Shown one piece after another: positions 1 to 5,392 of a stretch of 8,765 nt of DNA. A program made the translations under genes and the position numbers. Each line of letters starts with the position of its first letter. Positions within the stretch are counted from its first letter, which is position 1. The notes under the pieces are model-generated. The model was not told the DNA's origin. It ran no database searches and saw only the letters and a program-made list of their open reading frames with translations. Origin of the DNA: Candidatus Iainarchaeum sp. (GTDB lineage Archaea; Iainarchaeota; Iainarchaeia; Iainarchaeales; JAAZKV01); the NCBI GenBank assembly GCA_028691435.1, contig JAQUZG010000015.1, positions 1 to 8,765 of the forward strand, read 5' to 3'.

Positions 1-731
1 GTAACACTTTTTCTTTCACTTAAATTTAAAAAATCATTTTTTGCAAGAACATAATAATTATGATCGCCAACAGATTGATCTTCAAACAAATAATTTCTTG
101 AAGAACAAGGGACAGAAATGTTTGCATCCATATCCACTTTTACCCAACAATCAGTATTTACATCATAATTAGAAACAACAAAAACCAAATTAACATCATT
201 CAAATCAACTACACTAGCACTCGAAAAAGTCAAAGATAAATTAGCTTCCCCATTTAATTCAGGTTCATCACCATTCGGTTCAATAACCCCATCAAACAAT
301 TCAATCACAGAAACACAAGTTAATTCAACTTCAACATTATATGATCTTGGAATTCCACCTTCATCATCATAACTTGTTGGAATCACACACACTTTTTTAG
401 TTTCAGTTCCAGTACAAGTACACCCATAATTATTCAAATCACTTACACTAAAAACAACACTATCACCATTAGGCAACAAATAAGAGTAACTGTTATCCCC
501 CACACCCGTAACTGTTACAATTTTACTAGTATTATTTTTAAAATAAACTAAACCATATCCATTCTCATCAACAACACCTTCAATACCAACTAAACCACCA
601 TTTATTCGATTAAGTTTTTCATTAAAATTATTTACTACATCACCATTATTCATACCATTAATCAAAAAAACACCAATAAGAGCGATAACTAAAATTACTG
701 CTAAAAGAACAAGATATTCGATGGTGCCTTG
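1..731 (-). repeat. Direct repeat, copy in gene A
   Basis: Base 1 corresponds to 7960 and base 731 to 8690 with no net indel. The copy runs from the second QGTIEY codon block into the ectodomain and continues off the window. Long nearly identical blocks occur, for example around 250-340. Confidence 0.85.
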
Positions 732-833
732 TGCAGTGACATTTATGTCACGATTTTTCGCCAACCTTTTTAAAAAAAAGGCTGATTCAATTGTACCCTG
801 ACCAAAAATAAGATTAGAAAATTTTTTATTCAT
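1..833 (-). CDS. Surface protein A with archaeal class III signal peptide (3' end beyond window)
   Basis: The reading frame opens at ATG (831-833) and stays open for 277 codons to the window edge, so the C-terminus is missing. Residues 1-34 are a long leader; Q35-Y40 reads QGTIEY and is followed by a hydrophobic helix (41-58). This is the archaeal class III signal (PF04021 type), cleaved in methanococci by EppA between A34 and Q35, giving a type IV pilin-like subunit. The rest is a Cys-containing beta-rich ectodomain with several N-x-S/T sequons (NNTS, NISV, NLSE). The visible mature part aligns without net gaps to gene B, with about 37 differences in 243 residues by hand count. A second copy of the core motif (QGTIE) sits at residues 12-16 of the leader. 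There is no Shine-Dalgarno site; a perfect TATA box 27 bases upstream suggests a leaderless mRNA. An adhesion or pilus-like role is inferred. Confidence 0.88.
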   Translation of the reverse strand, partial: MNKKFSNLIFGQGTIESAFFLKRLAKNRDINVTAQGTIEYLVLLAVILVIALIGVFLINGMNNGDVVNNFNEKLNRINGGLVGIEGVVDENGYGLVYFKNNTSKIVTVTGVGDNSYSYLLPNGDSVVFSVSDLNNYGCTCTGTETKKVCVIPTSYDDEGGIPRSYNVEVELTCVSVIELFDGVIEPNGDEPELNGEANLSLTFSSASVVDLNDVNLVFVVSNYDVNTDCWVKVDMDANISVPCSSRNYLFEDQSVGDHNYYVLAKNDFLNLSERKSV

Positions 834-856
834 TAAACTAATTAAATTCATTCAAA

Positions 857-864
857 TATATAAA
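857..864 (-). promoter_or_regulatory. TATA box of surface protein A
   Basis: TTTATATA on the minus strand is the archaeal TATA consensus. Its centre lies about 27 bases before the ATG at 833, so transcription should begin at or next to the start codon. No GGTGA-like site lies between, which fits a leaderless message. Confidence 0.7.
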
Positions 865-888
865 TTTACCTTTATTTATTTTTATTTT

Positions 889-900
889 AAAAAAATAAAA
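889..900 (-). terminator. Poly-T terminator after helicase gene
   Basis: On the minus strand this reads TTTTATTTTTTT, 29 bases past the helicase stop codon and just before the TATA box of gene A. Archaeal RNA polymerase terminates at T-rich tracts without a hairpin. The site would separate the two co-directional transcripts. Confidence 0.4.
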
Positions 901-928
901 TTAACTAATTAAAAATCATTTAAACAAA

Positions 929-3325
929 TTAATTTTTTTCAATTCGTTTGATTGTTTCAATTATCATGAACACTTGAGAAAGTGAAAACTTTTTATGAGC
1001 TTTATAAATTTCAAGTTCTTTAAGTATTTCATTATTTGTTGGTATTTTTTCTAATTTTGATTCAGTTGAAATTTTTTCTTTAATTTGTTCAAATTCTAAT
1101 TTAGATAAAATTCTATCAATATCAATTTTGATTAATGAATGGTAAAATTTTTCTTTTGGTGTTAATTCGGGCGCTTTTGGTTTTTCTCTTACTTCTTGCC
1201 ATCTACTGTATCCAAAGTCTTCAGGGAAAGCAAATTTTTTTGCAATTGTTTTTGATACAAAAACATCTTGTCCAATAGTTAAAATTAATTTTTCATTTTC
1301 ATTAGATTTTAATACTTCAGTTAAATCAACTTGATCAAGTAATATTGATTGAATTTTAAAGAAGGCTTGTGAAATTTTAAACATTGATGTAATTCGTTTA
1401 TTTCGTTCATTTGGTTTAATGTCAAAATCTGAGTCTTGGTTTGTTTTACTTAGTTCATTTAACGCATTTTGAATTAATTTAATATTTTTTGTTAAGTCAT
1501 CATTAGTTTTTAAAAAGTTATCAAATTCCATTGAAATTGCCAAAACAAAGAGTCTTTTTTCAGAATCATCAAGTACACTTTTTTTATCATTATAAATTTT
1601 TTCAAGTTCTTGACCATATTTTATTCTAGTAATTATTTGATTTTTTAATCCGGTTTTAATAAAATCTTGTATATTTTCATATTTATTAAATTGGCCCAAT
1701 TTAAATGAATCTTGAAGTAGATTAATTTTTGTTAAATATTTTAATAAGTGATTTGCAGTTAATTCAATAGTTTTTGATTTTTCAAGAATTATTTTTTTTA
1801 ATTCATTAAATTCAGTGTCTTCTTCATTAATGGCTTTTCTCCAATGTTTAAAACTTTTTGGATAAATTTTTCTAAAAAATCTTAATATCATATCTATTTC
1901 TTGAGGAATTTTTATTTGCTCAATTTCTTCATTTCTTGCATATGCACTTCCTTGACTAAGTAATTGTGAAAAATCTCCTTTTTCTTCTTTTAATGTTTTT
2001 CTATTTACAAAATATAAATTTCCTCTTTCACTTGCAATTTTTAAAACTGCTTTGAAATAGTTTGGTTCAATTTTTGGATCGACCAAAAGTCTAGCAACAA
2101 GTTCAGAGGGAGCATAATAATAGATTATTGCTTTTTTATCATCTTTATAAGATCTAAGTAATCTTCCAACCTTTTGAACAAATGCTGTTGGGTTATAGAT
2201 TGGACTAGCTAATATTCCACTTGAAGCATAAGGAAAATCAATTCCTTCTCCAAGTGTGCCAACTGAAACTAAAACATTAAAATTTTTTGATTCAAAAGAC
2301 TTTTTTATTCCTTCAAAATTTCCTTTTCTAGTATATGTTTTTGTTTGTGAATGATAAGAAAATGCGACATCTTTTCCAAAATTTTCATTAATCATTGTTT
2401 CAAGTAAATCTGATTTTTTTATTCGATTTACAAAAATTAGAGTTTGTTTTGGATCTTTTGTTCCAATATCAAATTCATTTTTTAATATTTTTTGAATCCC
2501 AAGATAATCTATATTTTTTGAAGTAAATATATCCGCTTCTTCATTATATTTCCCATTTTTCATTACATTAGTATTATCATCTAAAAATGAATCATACGCA
2601 CTTTCAATAAAATCAAGATTTTTTTCATGATCTTCATCACTATTTTGTTGCATTTTTTCAAAAAGTTGTTCACTTACTGAATAAAGTACAATTTTAAAAA
2701 CTGGGTTTAGGATTATGTTGTCATCTAAAGCTTGTGAGAAACCATAAGTGTAAATTATTCCACCAAGATTAAAGTCTGATGATTTTCCTTTCTTTTTTGG
2801 AGTTGCTGATAACCCAAGTTTGTATTTTATTGCGCCATCAGGGAATTTATAATTTTCATTAGTGTTGTGCATTTCATCTACAATTAAAAACCAGTTATAA
2901 TCTTTCCAAGAATTTTCTTTAAAAAATTGTTGAATTTGATTAAATGTTGAAATAAATACCTTGTGTTTATGTAGACAATTTTGTGCATGTAAAAAAGCTT
3001 TTACTTGATTATTACTTGAAACTTCAAATATATCATCTTTTGTAAAAGTAGTGTTTTTTAAAATTGCACTTGTCCATTGTTCAATTAAAGTTAATCGTGG
3101 ACAAACAATTAACACTCTTAATTTAGGATCATCTTTGTCAAATTTTCTGCAAAACGAATTTATTGCTAAAAATGTTTTTCCAGCACCAGGCACTGCTTGA
3201 ACAATACCTTTTTGGTACCCTTCCCAGTAATTTATTGCTTCTTTTTGCCAATTTCTTAGTTTTGGCCCAGTATAATAATTACTTGGAACGTCATCTATTT
3301 CTTTATTATTTGCTTGAATATGCAC
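929..3325 (-). CDS. Superfamily 2 DEAH-type helicase with long uncharacterised C-terminus
   Basis: This is an ATP-dependent nucleic acid helicase or translocase. Numbering from the GTG start (798 aa): an RNWQKEAI segment at 24-31 before motif I, Walker A VPGAGKT at 45-51, motif Ia-like VCPRLTL near 74, DEMH (motif II) at 150-153, SAT (motif III) at 173-175, TLIFVNR at 295-301, GTLGEGIDFP (motif V) at 356-365 and QKVGRLLR (motif VI, arginine fingers) at 384-391. All catalytic motifs look intact. The layout resembles XPB/ResIII-like SF2 enzymes. A mainly charged helical insert (about 218-290) lies between the two RecA lobes. Residues from about 440 to 798 are charged, apparently helical and unrecognised; no nuclease motif was seen. 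A TTG at 3346 is an alternative start, but GTG 3325 is preceded at 7 bases by GGTGA. DNA repair, RNA remodelling and defence roles all remain possible; no defence partner lies beside it. Confidence 0.85.
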   Translation of the reverse strand: MHIQANNKEIDDVPSNYYTGPKLRNWQKEAINYWEGYQKGIVQAVPGAGKTFLAINSFCRKFDKDDPKLRVLIVCPRLTLIEQWTSAILKNTTFTKDDIFEVSSNNQVKAFLHAQNCLHKHKVFISTFNQIQQFFKENSWKDYNWFLIVDEMHNTNENYKFPDGAIKYKLGLSATPKKKGKSSDFNLGGIIYTYGFSQALDDNIILNPVFKIVLYSVSEQLFEKMQQNSDEDHEKNLDFIESAYDSFLDDNTNVMKNGKYNEEADIFTSKNIDYLGIQKILKNEFDIGTKDPKQTLIFVNRIKKSDLLETMINENFGKDVAFSYHSQTKTYTRKGNFEGIKKSFESKNFNVLVSVGTLGEGIDFPYASSGILASPIYNPTAFVQKVGRLLRSYKDDKKAIIYYYAPSELVARLLVDPKIEPNYFKAVLKIASERGNLYFVNRKTLKEEKGDFSQLLSQGSAYARNEEIEQIKIPQEIDMILRFFRKIYPKSFKHWRKAINEEDTEFNELKKIILEKSKTIELTANHLLKYLTKINLLQDSFKLGQFNKYENIQDFIKTGLKNQIITRIKYGQELEKIYNDKKSVLDDSEKRLFVLAISMEFDNFLKTNDDLTKNIKLIQNALNELSKTNQDSDFDIKPNERNKRITSMFKISQAFFKIQSILLDQVDLTEVLKSNENEKLILTIGQDVFVSKTIAKKFAFPEDFGYSRWQEVREKPKAPELTPKEKFYHSLIKIDIDRILSKLEFEQIKEKISTESKLEKIPTNNEILKELEIYKAHKKFSLSQVFMIIETIKRIEKN

Positions 3326-3331
3326 TAATTG

Positions 3332-3337
3332 CTCACC
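3332..3337 (-). promoter_or_regulatory. Ribosome binding site deciding the helicase start
   Basis: GGTGAG on the minus strand matches the archaeal anti-Shine-Dalgarno. Counting the GGTGA core, it sits 7 bases before GTG 3325. The in-frame TTG at 3346 lies upstream of this site and has no such signal, so GTG is preferred; it removes seven residues from the longest reading. Confidence 0.6.
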
Positions 3338-3361
3338 ATTACGCAAGTGTATATGAAAAGA

Positions 3362-3369
3362 CTTTTAAA
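3362..3369 (-). promoter_or_regulatory. Putative TATA box of helicase gene
   Basis: TTTAAAAG on the minus strand would place the transcript start near 3339, giving a leader of about 13 bases that just includes the GGTGAG site. TTTACATA (3373-3380) is an alternative box for a slightly longer leader. Confidence 0.4.
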
Positions 3370-3381
3370 GCATATGTAAAG

Positions 3382-3402
3382 AAAAATCAAAAAATAAAAA
3401 AA
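3382..3402 (-). terminator. T-rich terminator after zinc-ribbon gene
   Basis: On the minus strand three T runs of 7, 6 and 5 follow one another. They lie about 85 bases past the zinc-ribbon stop codon and immediately before the helicase promoter, the same arrangement as between the helicase and gene A. Confidence 0.35.
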
Positions 3403-3421
3403 TAATTAACGGCAAAATGAC

Positions 3422-3454
3422 AAATTAATCTAACTAAGATAGATTAATTTTTTT
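3422..3454 (+). terminator. Perfect 11-bp hairpin with T7 tail (plus strand)
   Basis: AAATTAATCTA (3422-3432) pairs perfectly with TAGATTAATTT (3440-3450) around a 7-base loop, and seven Ts (3448-3454) follow on the plus strand. The shape is that of an intrinsic terminator pointing rightward, yet no plus-strand gene is seen to its left. On the minus strand it lies in the 3' region of the zinc-ribbon transcript and could stabilise that RNA. A protein-binding palindrome is also possible. Confidence 0.4.
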
Positions 3455-3485
3455 AAACATTTTAAGAAAAGTTACCCACTAAAAT

Positions 3486-3617
3486 TCAACTATAGTTGTT
3501 AAGCAAATAACTTATTTTTCTTGCATAGTGTTTAAAGCCACATTTTTGACATTTAATTATTTTTCCATCCCTTGAAACTATTCTTCGTGAATTACAAACA
3601 GGACATTTTGAAATCAT
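3486..3617 (-). CDS. Small zinc-ribbon protein (43 aa)
   Basis: The frame encodes a basic 43-residue protein with CPVC at 5-8 and CQKC at 23-26, a CxxC-x14-CxxC zinc ribbon. A basic segment (FKHYARKI) and a short hydrophobic tail follow. The cysteine spacing with an R/K-rich body suggests a one-domain nucleic-acid or protein-binding factor; the partner is unknown. ATG 3617 is chosen because a TTTAAATA box is centred 27 bases upstream, as in the other leaderless genes here. An in-frame ATG at 3626 would add three residues (MNN) but lies only about 18 bases from that box. It is co-directional with the helicase and about 160 bases ahead of it, probably as a separate unit. Similar ribbons occur in transposase N-termini and transcription factors, so a fragment cannot be excluded, although the gene has a promoter and a clean stop. 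Confidence 0.65.
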   Translation of the reverse strand: MISKCPVCNSRRIVSRDGKIIKCQKCGFKHYARKISYLLNNYS

Positions 3618-3639
3618 ATTATTCATTTAAAGTTAGGCA

Positions 3640-3647
3640 TATTTAAA
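3640..3647 (-). promoter_or_regulatory. TATA box of zinc-ribbon gene
   Basis: TTTAAATA on the minus strand, centred 27 bases before ATG 3617. This supports a leaderless transcript beginning at that codon. Confidence 0.5.
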
Positions 3648-3782
3648 CAATTCAGAAGTAATTAGCCGGTGAGAAATTAATGAAAAAAAATGCTTTAAAT
3701 TAAGCTTTTTCTAAAAATTTAGTCAATTACAACTTGAAAAGTTTTATAAAAATAGTTTTGTGAACTTCGAAAAAATCAAAGA

Positions 3783-3791
3783 TTTTTTATA
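3783..3791 (+). promoter_or_regulatory. TATA-like box for the candidate ncRNA
   Basis: TTTTTTATA on the plus strand, centred near 3788. The predicted start about 26 bases downstream is 3814, the first base of hairpin 1. The T run is also the right arm of an 8-bp inverted repeat (3770-3777 with 3781-3788), so a second role is possible. Another box, TTTATAAA at 3743-3750, would start transcription near 3773. Confidence 0.45.
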
Positions 3792-3813
3792 GATTTGATT
3801 AAAATTAACTAAC

Positions 3814-3992
3814 ATGCAACTCGAAGAGTTGCATACACGCAATTTTGGTTGAGCTTTTGTTAAAAGCTCAAGAGGAGTGGTGGGCTAGAACACTTGCCCT
3901 AGCCCAAATGAAAGGATAGTTTGTGATAATCTATCAAATCAATTAAAAGCAATAAAAGTGTTAGAATTATGTGGGAGTCAGTAAATGTAAAT
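3814..3992 (+). ncRNA. Candidate structured non-coding RNA, family unknown
   Basis: This stretch holds no convincing reading frame but is locally GC-rich: 44 of 100 bases at 3814-3913, inside strongly AT-rich flanks. Three perfect hairpins follow one another: H1 3814-3822 with 3826-3834 (9 bp, loop GAA), H2 3849-3858 with 3862-3871 (10 bp, loop GTT), and H3 3881-3888 with 3899-3906 (8 bp, loop of 10). A weaker 5-bp H4 pairs 3915-3919 with 3931-3935. Seven bases of the H3 loop (AACACTT, 3889-3895) complement AAGTGTT at 3956-3962, which would form a pseudoknot. A purine-rich linker joins H2 and H3. The plus strand is preferred because a TATA-like box lies 26 bases before H1 and a hairpin plus T4 lies at the right end. 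I found no tRNA, 5S, SRP RNA domain IV, RNase P core or H/ACA motif. The 3' end is approximate. DNA hairpins of an insertion-element end are the main alternative. Confidence 0.55.
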
Positions 3993-4013
3993 TAATTGTT
4001 TAACAAACAATTA
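3993..4013. terminator. Bidirectional 9-bp hairpin between ncRNA and small gene
   Basis: TAATTGTTT (3993-4001) pairs perfectly with AAACAATTA (4005-4013) around loop AAC. TTTT at 4016-4019 follows on the plus strand. The hairpin overlaps the stop codon of the convergent minus-strand gene (4000-4002), so it could end both transcripts. Confidence 0.4.
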
Positions 4014-4188
4014 TATTTTCCACTGTGACATGAAATAAATTTGTGTTAATTCCATTAACTTTTTGTGCTTCTCTCATCCATGAAACGAATGTATTTTCAG
4101 GACACGATGCATTATACATTTTGCCTCTTCCAATCCTTTGGAAGTACAATTTTCCAGGATGATTTTTTACGTAATTTACCCAATTCAT
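4000..4188 (-). CDS. Hypothetical 62-residue basic protein
   Basis: The product is a small, aromatic-rich and mildly basic protein with two cysteines (C33 and the C-terminal C62) and no membrane segment. I do not recognise it. Its reality rests on its translation signals: ATG 4188 is preceded by GGTGATGATC, the best Shine-Dalgarno in the window at ideal spacing, and TTTATAAA (4221-4228) would start the mRNA near 4198, just ahead of that site. The frame could be opened at GTG 4197, but that codon lies inside the Shine-Dalgarno. It is divergent from the HxlR-type regulator and convergent with the candidate ncRNA, and the terminal hairpin overlaps its stop codon. A regulator next to a divergent small gene often controls it, so regulation by the HxlR protein is a reasonable inference. 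Its function is unknown. Confidence 0.6.
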   Translation of the reverse strand: MNWVNYVKNHPGKLYFQRIGRGKMYNASCPENTFVSWMREAQKVNGINTNLFHVTVENIIVC

Positions 4189-4192
4189 GATC

Positions 4193-4198
4193 ATCACC
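4193..4198 (-). promoter_or_regulatory. Strong Shine-Dalgarno of the 62-residue gene
   Basis: GGTGAT on the minus strand. Counting the GGTGA core, it is 5 bases ahead of ATG 4188. It decides the start over the upstream in-frame GTG and contrasts with the leaderless neighbours. Confidence 0.65.
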
Positions 4199-4220
4199 TT
4201 TTAATTTGGCGCGTTTGGTC

Positions 4221-4228
4221 TTTATAAA
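4221..4228 (-). promoter_or_regulatory. TATA box of the 62-residue gene
   Basis: TTTATAAA, self-complementary and so readable on either strand. On the minus strand it is 26-27 bases before position 4198, giving a leader of about 10 bases consisting of the Shine-Dalgarno. Confidence 0.45.
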
Positions 4229-4249
4229 CATTAACTTTAAAAAAGTAAG

Positions 4250-4276
4250 TTACTATATTTTATATAGTTATAGTAA
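4250..4276 (+). promoter_or_regulatory. Palindromic operator candidate over the HxlR-gene promoter
   Basis: Two nested perfect inverted repeats: ACTATAT-TTT-ATATAGT (4252-4268), and TTACTATA (4250-4257) with TATAGTAA (4269-4276). The TATA box TTTATATA (4259-4266) lies inside the first. HxlR-family proteins are dimers that bind such palindromes, so autorepression by blocking TBP is the simplest reading. Confidence 0.5.
4259..4266 (+). promoter_or_regulatory. TATA box of HxlR-type gene
   Basis: TTTATATA, the archaeal consensus. Its centre is 27 bases before TTG 4290, consistent with a transcript starting very near that codon. A start slightly earlier would include the GGTGAT at 4280-4285. Confidence 0.55.
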
Positions 4277-4279
4277 AAA

Positions 4280-4285
4280 GGTGAT
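4280..4285 (+). promoter_or_regulatory. Shine-Dalgarno deciding the HxlR-type start
   Basis: GGTGAT with its GGTGA core 5 bases ahead of TTG 4290. The longer in-frame reading from TTG 4206 would put the promoter and operator inside the gene. Confidence 0.5.
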
Positions 4286-4289
4286 AAAT

Positions 4290-4604
4290 TTGGAAAATAT
4301 TAAAGTTGATAACTTACTTGAAAAAGCACTCGAATTAATTGGAAAAAAACATGATTTATTAATAATTGAAGATTTTTTAAAACATAGAAATATTAGACGA
4401 TTTAATGACTTGATAAATGATATTCCTCAAATTAACCCACGTATCCTTTCAATGAGATTAAAAGATTTAGAAAAAAATAAATTAATTAAAAAAAATTTGG
4501 TTCTTGGCGACAAAGTGACAAGCGAATATCATTTGACAGAAAAAGCCGATGGCCTTGAAAAAGTAATAAATGAACTTAAAGAATGGGCAAAAAACCAAAA
4601 ATAG
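4290..4604 (+). CDS. HxlR/MarR-like winged-helix transcriptional regulator
   Basis: A 104-residue protein with the whole HxlR-type fold (PF01638). Helix 1 is LLEKALELIGKKHDLLII (about 9-26), equivalent to the family's ALDVIGGKWTLLIL. The segment RRFNDL (36-41) is followed by a recognition helix around INPRILSMRLKDLEKN (48-63). The wing and YHLTEKADG (80-88) match the family's Y-x-LT-x-x-G element, and a C-terminal dimerisation helix ends the protein. The N-terminal cysteine used by redox-sensing members is absent, so the signal is probably not thiol oxidation. TTG 4290 is taken as start because the Shine-Dalgarno, TATA box and palindrome all lie just upstream. The longer reading from TTG 4206 adds 28 residues outside the fold. 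It is divergent from the 62-residue gene, with a membrane protein gene 109 bases downstream. Autoregulation through the overlapping palindrome and control of either neighbour are inferences. Confidence 0.82.
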   Translation: MENIKVDNLLEKALELIGKKHDLLIIEDFLKHRNIRRFNDLINDIPQINPRILSMRLKDLEKNKLIKKNLVLGDKVTSEYHLTEKADGLEKVINELKEWAKNQK

Positions 4605-4661
4605 AACAAGAAAAAGATTATTTCTTTAAGAAAAAAATATTTTAACTAATAATTGATTTTA

Positions 4662-4696
4662 TAACCAGTATAAGTTCGAAAGATTAATTAACCAGT
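4662..4696 (+). promoter_or_regulatory. Direct repeat TAACCAGT ahead of membrane protein gene
   Basis: TAACCAGT occurs at 4662-4669 and 4689-4696, a spacing of 27 bases. The second copy lies within the palindrome ATTAAC-CA-GTTAAT (4687-4700) and next to the TATA-like TTAATTAA (4684-4691), which is centred 26-27 bases before ATG 4714. The arrangement suits a repressor or activator site, but it is short and in AT-rich DNA. Confidence 0.3.
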
Positions 4697-4713
4697 TAAT
4701 CAATTAAATAAAT

Positions 4714-5340
4714 ATGATTAGAAAAAGTTCTTTATTAAAAGAAAATCATTTTTTTTCAAGTGAAAAAAATGCTCTTTATTTTGTTTATCTTGAAGTAATT
4801 TATGTTTTTGTTTTGACTTTAATTTCAATTTTACAAATAAATATTTTTTTGGCAACTAATCAGTTTGACCTAACAGGATTTGCAATATTAATCATAGGCA
4901 TATTTTATTTTATTTTGATTTATCGATTTGTTTCAATGAAAGACCACACAGTAATCAAATTACATAAAAATTTTTCAAAAGTTGTTTTTGGAAAAGGTAA
5001 AGAAAAATTTTTAGGAATGAATAGACAAATAATTGTGCTTTATTTAGTTGAAATTTTAATTGCTATTTTTATTGCCGGATCAATTTTTGTTTATTTGGAT
5101 CCAGATTTTAATATTGCCCCTTGGCCATTTAATTATGTTGCTTTTATTGGAATTTTGGCTTTTGGATTTTACATTTTTTCTTTAACTAAACCTTATTCAA
5201 ATGAAGTTTATGGCGAGGCCTACCTAAAATCAAAATTAATTTATGGAAAACGACTAATTGAAACAAAAAAATACTTATTACCCAGTAAAAAAAGCATAAT
5301 TGTTACTACTCGAAACAAAAAAAGAACTAGAGATGATTAA
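4714..5340 (+). CDS. Predicted four-helix integral membrane protein
   Basis: The 208-residue product has four hydrophobic segments at about 21-47, 54-73, 105-128 and 140-157. A basic loop lies at 75-104 and a strongly basic C-terminal tail at about 172-206, so by the positive-inside rule both ends and the middle loop are cytoplasmic. There is no signal peptide, cofactor motif, conserved charged residue in the helices or transporter signature that I can name. I do not recognise the family. ATG 4714 has no Shine-Dalgarno but has TTAATTAA 26-27 bases upstream, as in the leaderless genes here. It follows the HxlR-type gene by 109 bases on the same strand, so it may be a target of that regulator, and it is convergent with kae1 at a 52-base gap. 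The length and helix composition suggest a small membrane protein of unknown role. Confidence 0.7.
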   Translation: MIRKSSLLKENHFFSSEKNALYFVYLEVIYVFVLTLISILQINIFLATNQFDLTGFAILIIGIFYFILIYRFVSMKDHTVIKLHKNFSKVVFGKGKEKFLGMNRQIIVLYLVEILIAIFIAGSIFVYLDPDFNIAPWPFNYVAFIGILAFGFYIFSLTKPYSNEVYGEAYLKSKLIYGKRLIETKKYLLPSKKSIIVTTRNKKRTRDD

Positions 5341-5392
5341 ATTTAATAGTAAATTAACTAACTAATTTAGAATTAATTAATAATCCAAAACT

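Noticed and set aside
3163..3405. Open frame of 80 codons on the plus strand
   Set aside because: It lies mostly antisense to the motif-bearing start of the helicase and has no family resemblance or start signal; it is a shadow of that gene.
3680..3703. Seven-codon frame MKKNALN with GGTGAG (3668-3673) ahead
   Set aside because: The Shine-Dalgarno and ATG are well spaced, but seven codons are too few to support a gene, and no downstream frame makes it an obvious leader peptide.
3770..3788. Inverted repeat AAAAAATC-AAA-GATTTTTT
   Set aside because: An A/T-only stem apart from one pair, expected often in this composition; its T run is better explained as part of the ncRNA TATA-like box.
3814..3992. 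tRNA, 5S, SRP or RNase P RNA, or box C/D or H/ACA RNA
   Set aside because: No cloverleaf or T-loop, no SRP domain IV or RNase P core sequence, no paired C/D boxes and no ACA at a fitting distance from a stem.
5351..5368. Weak hairpin AAATTA/TAATTT in the gap between the membrane protein gene and kae1
   Set aside because: Only six A/T pairs and no T run on either strand; not enough to call a terminator.
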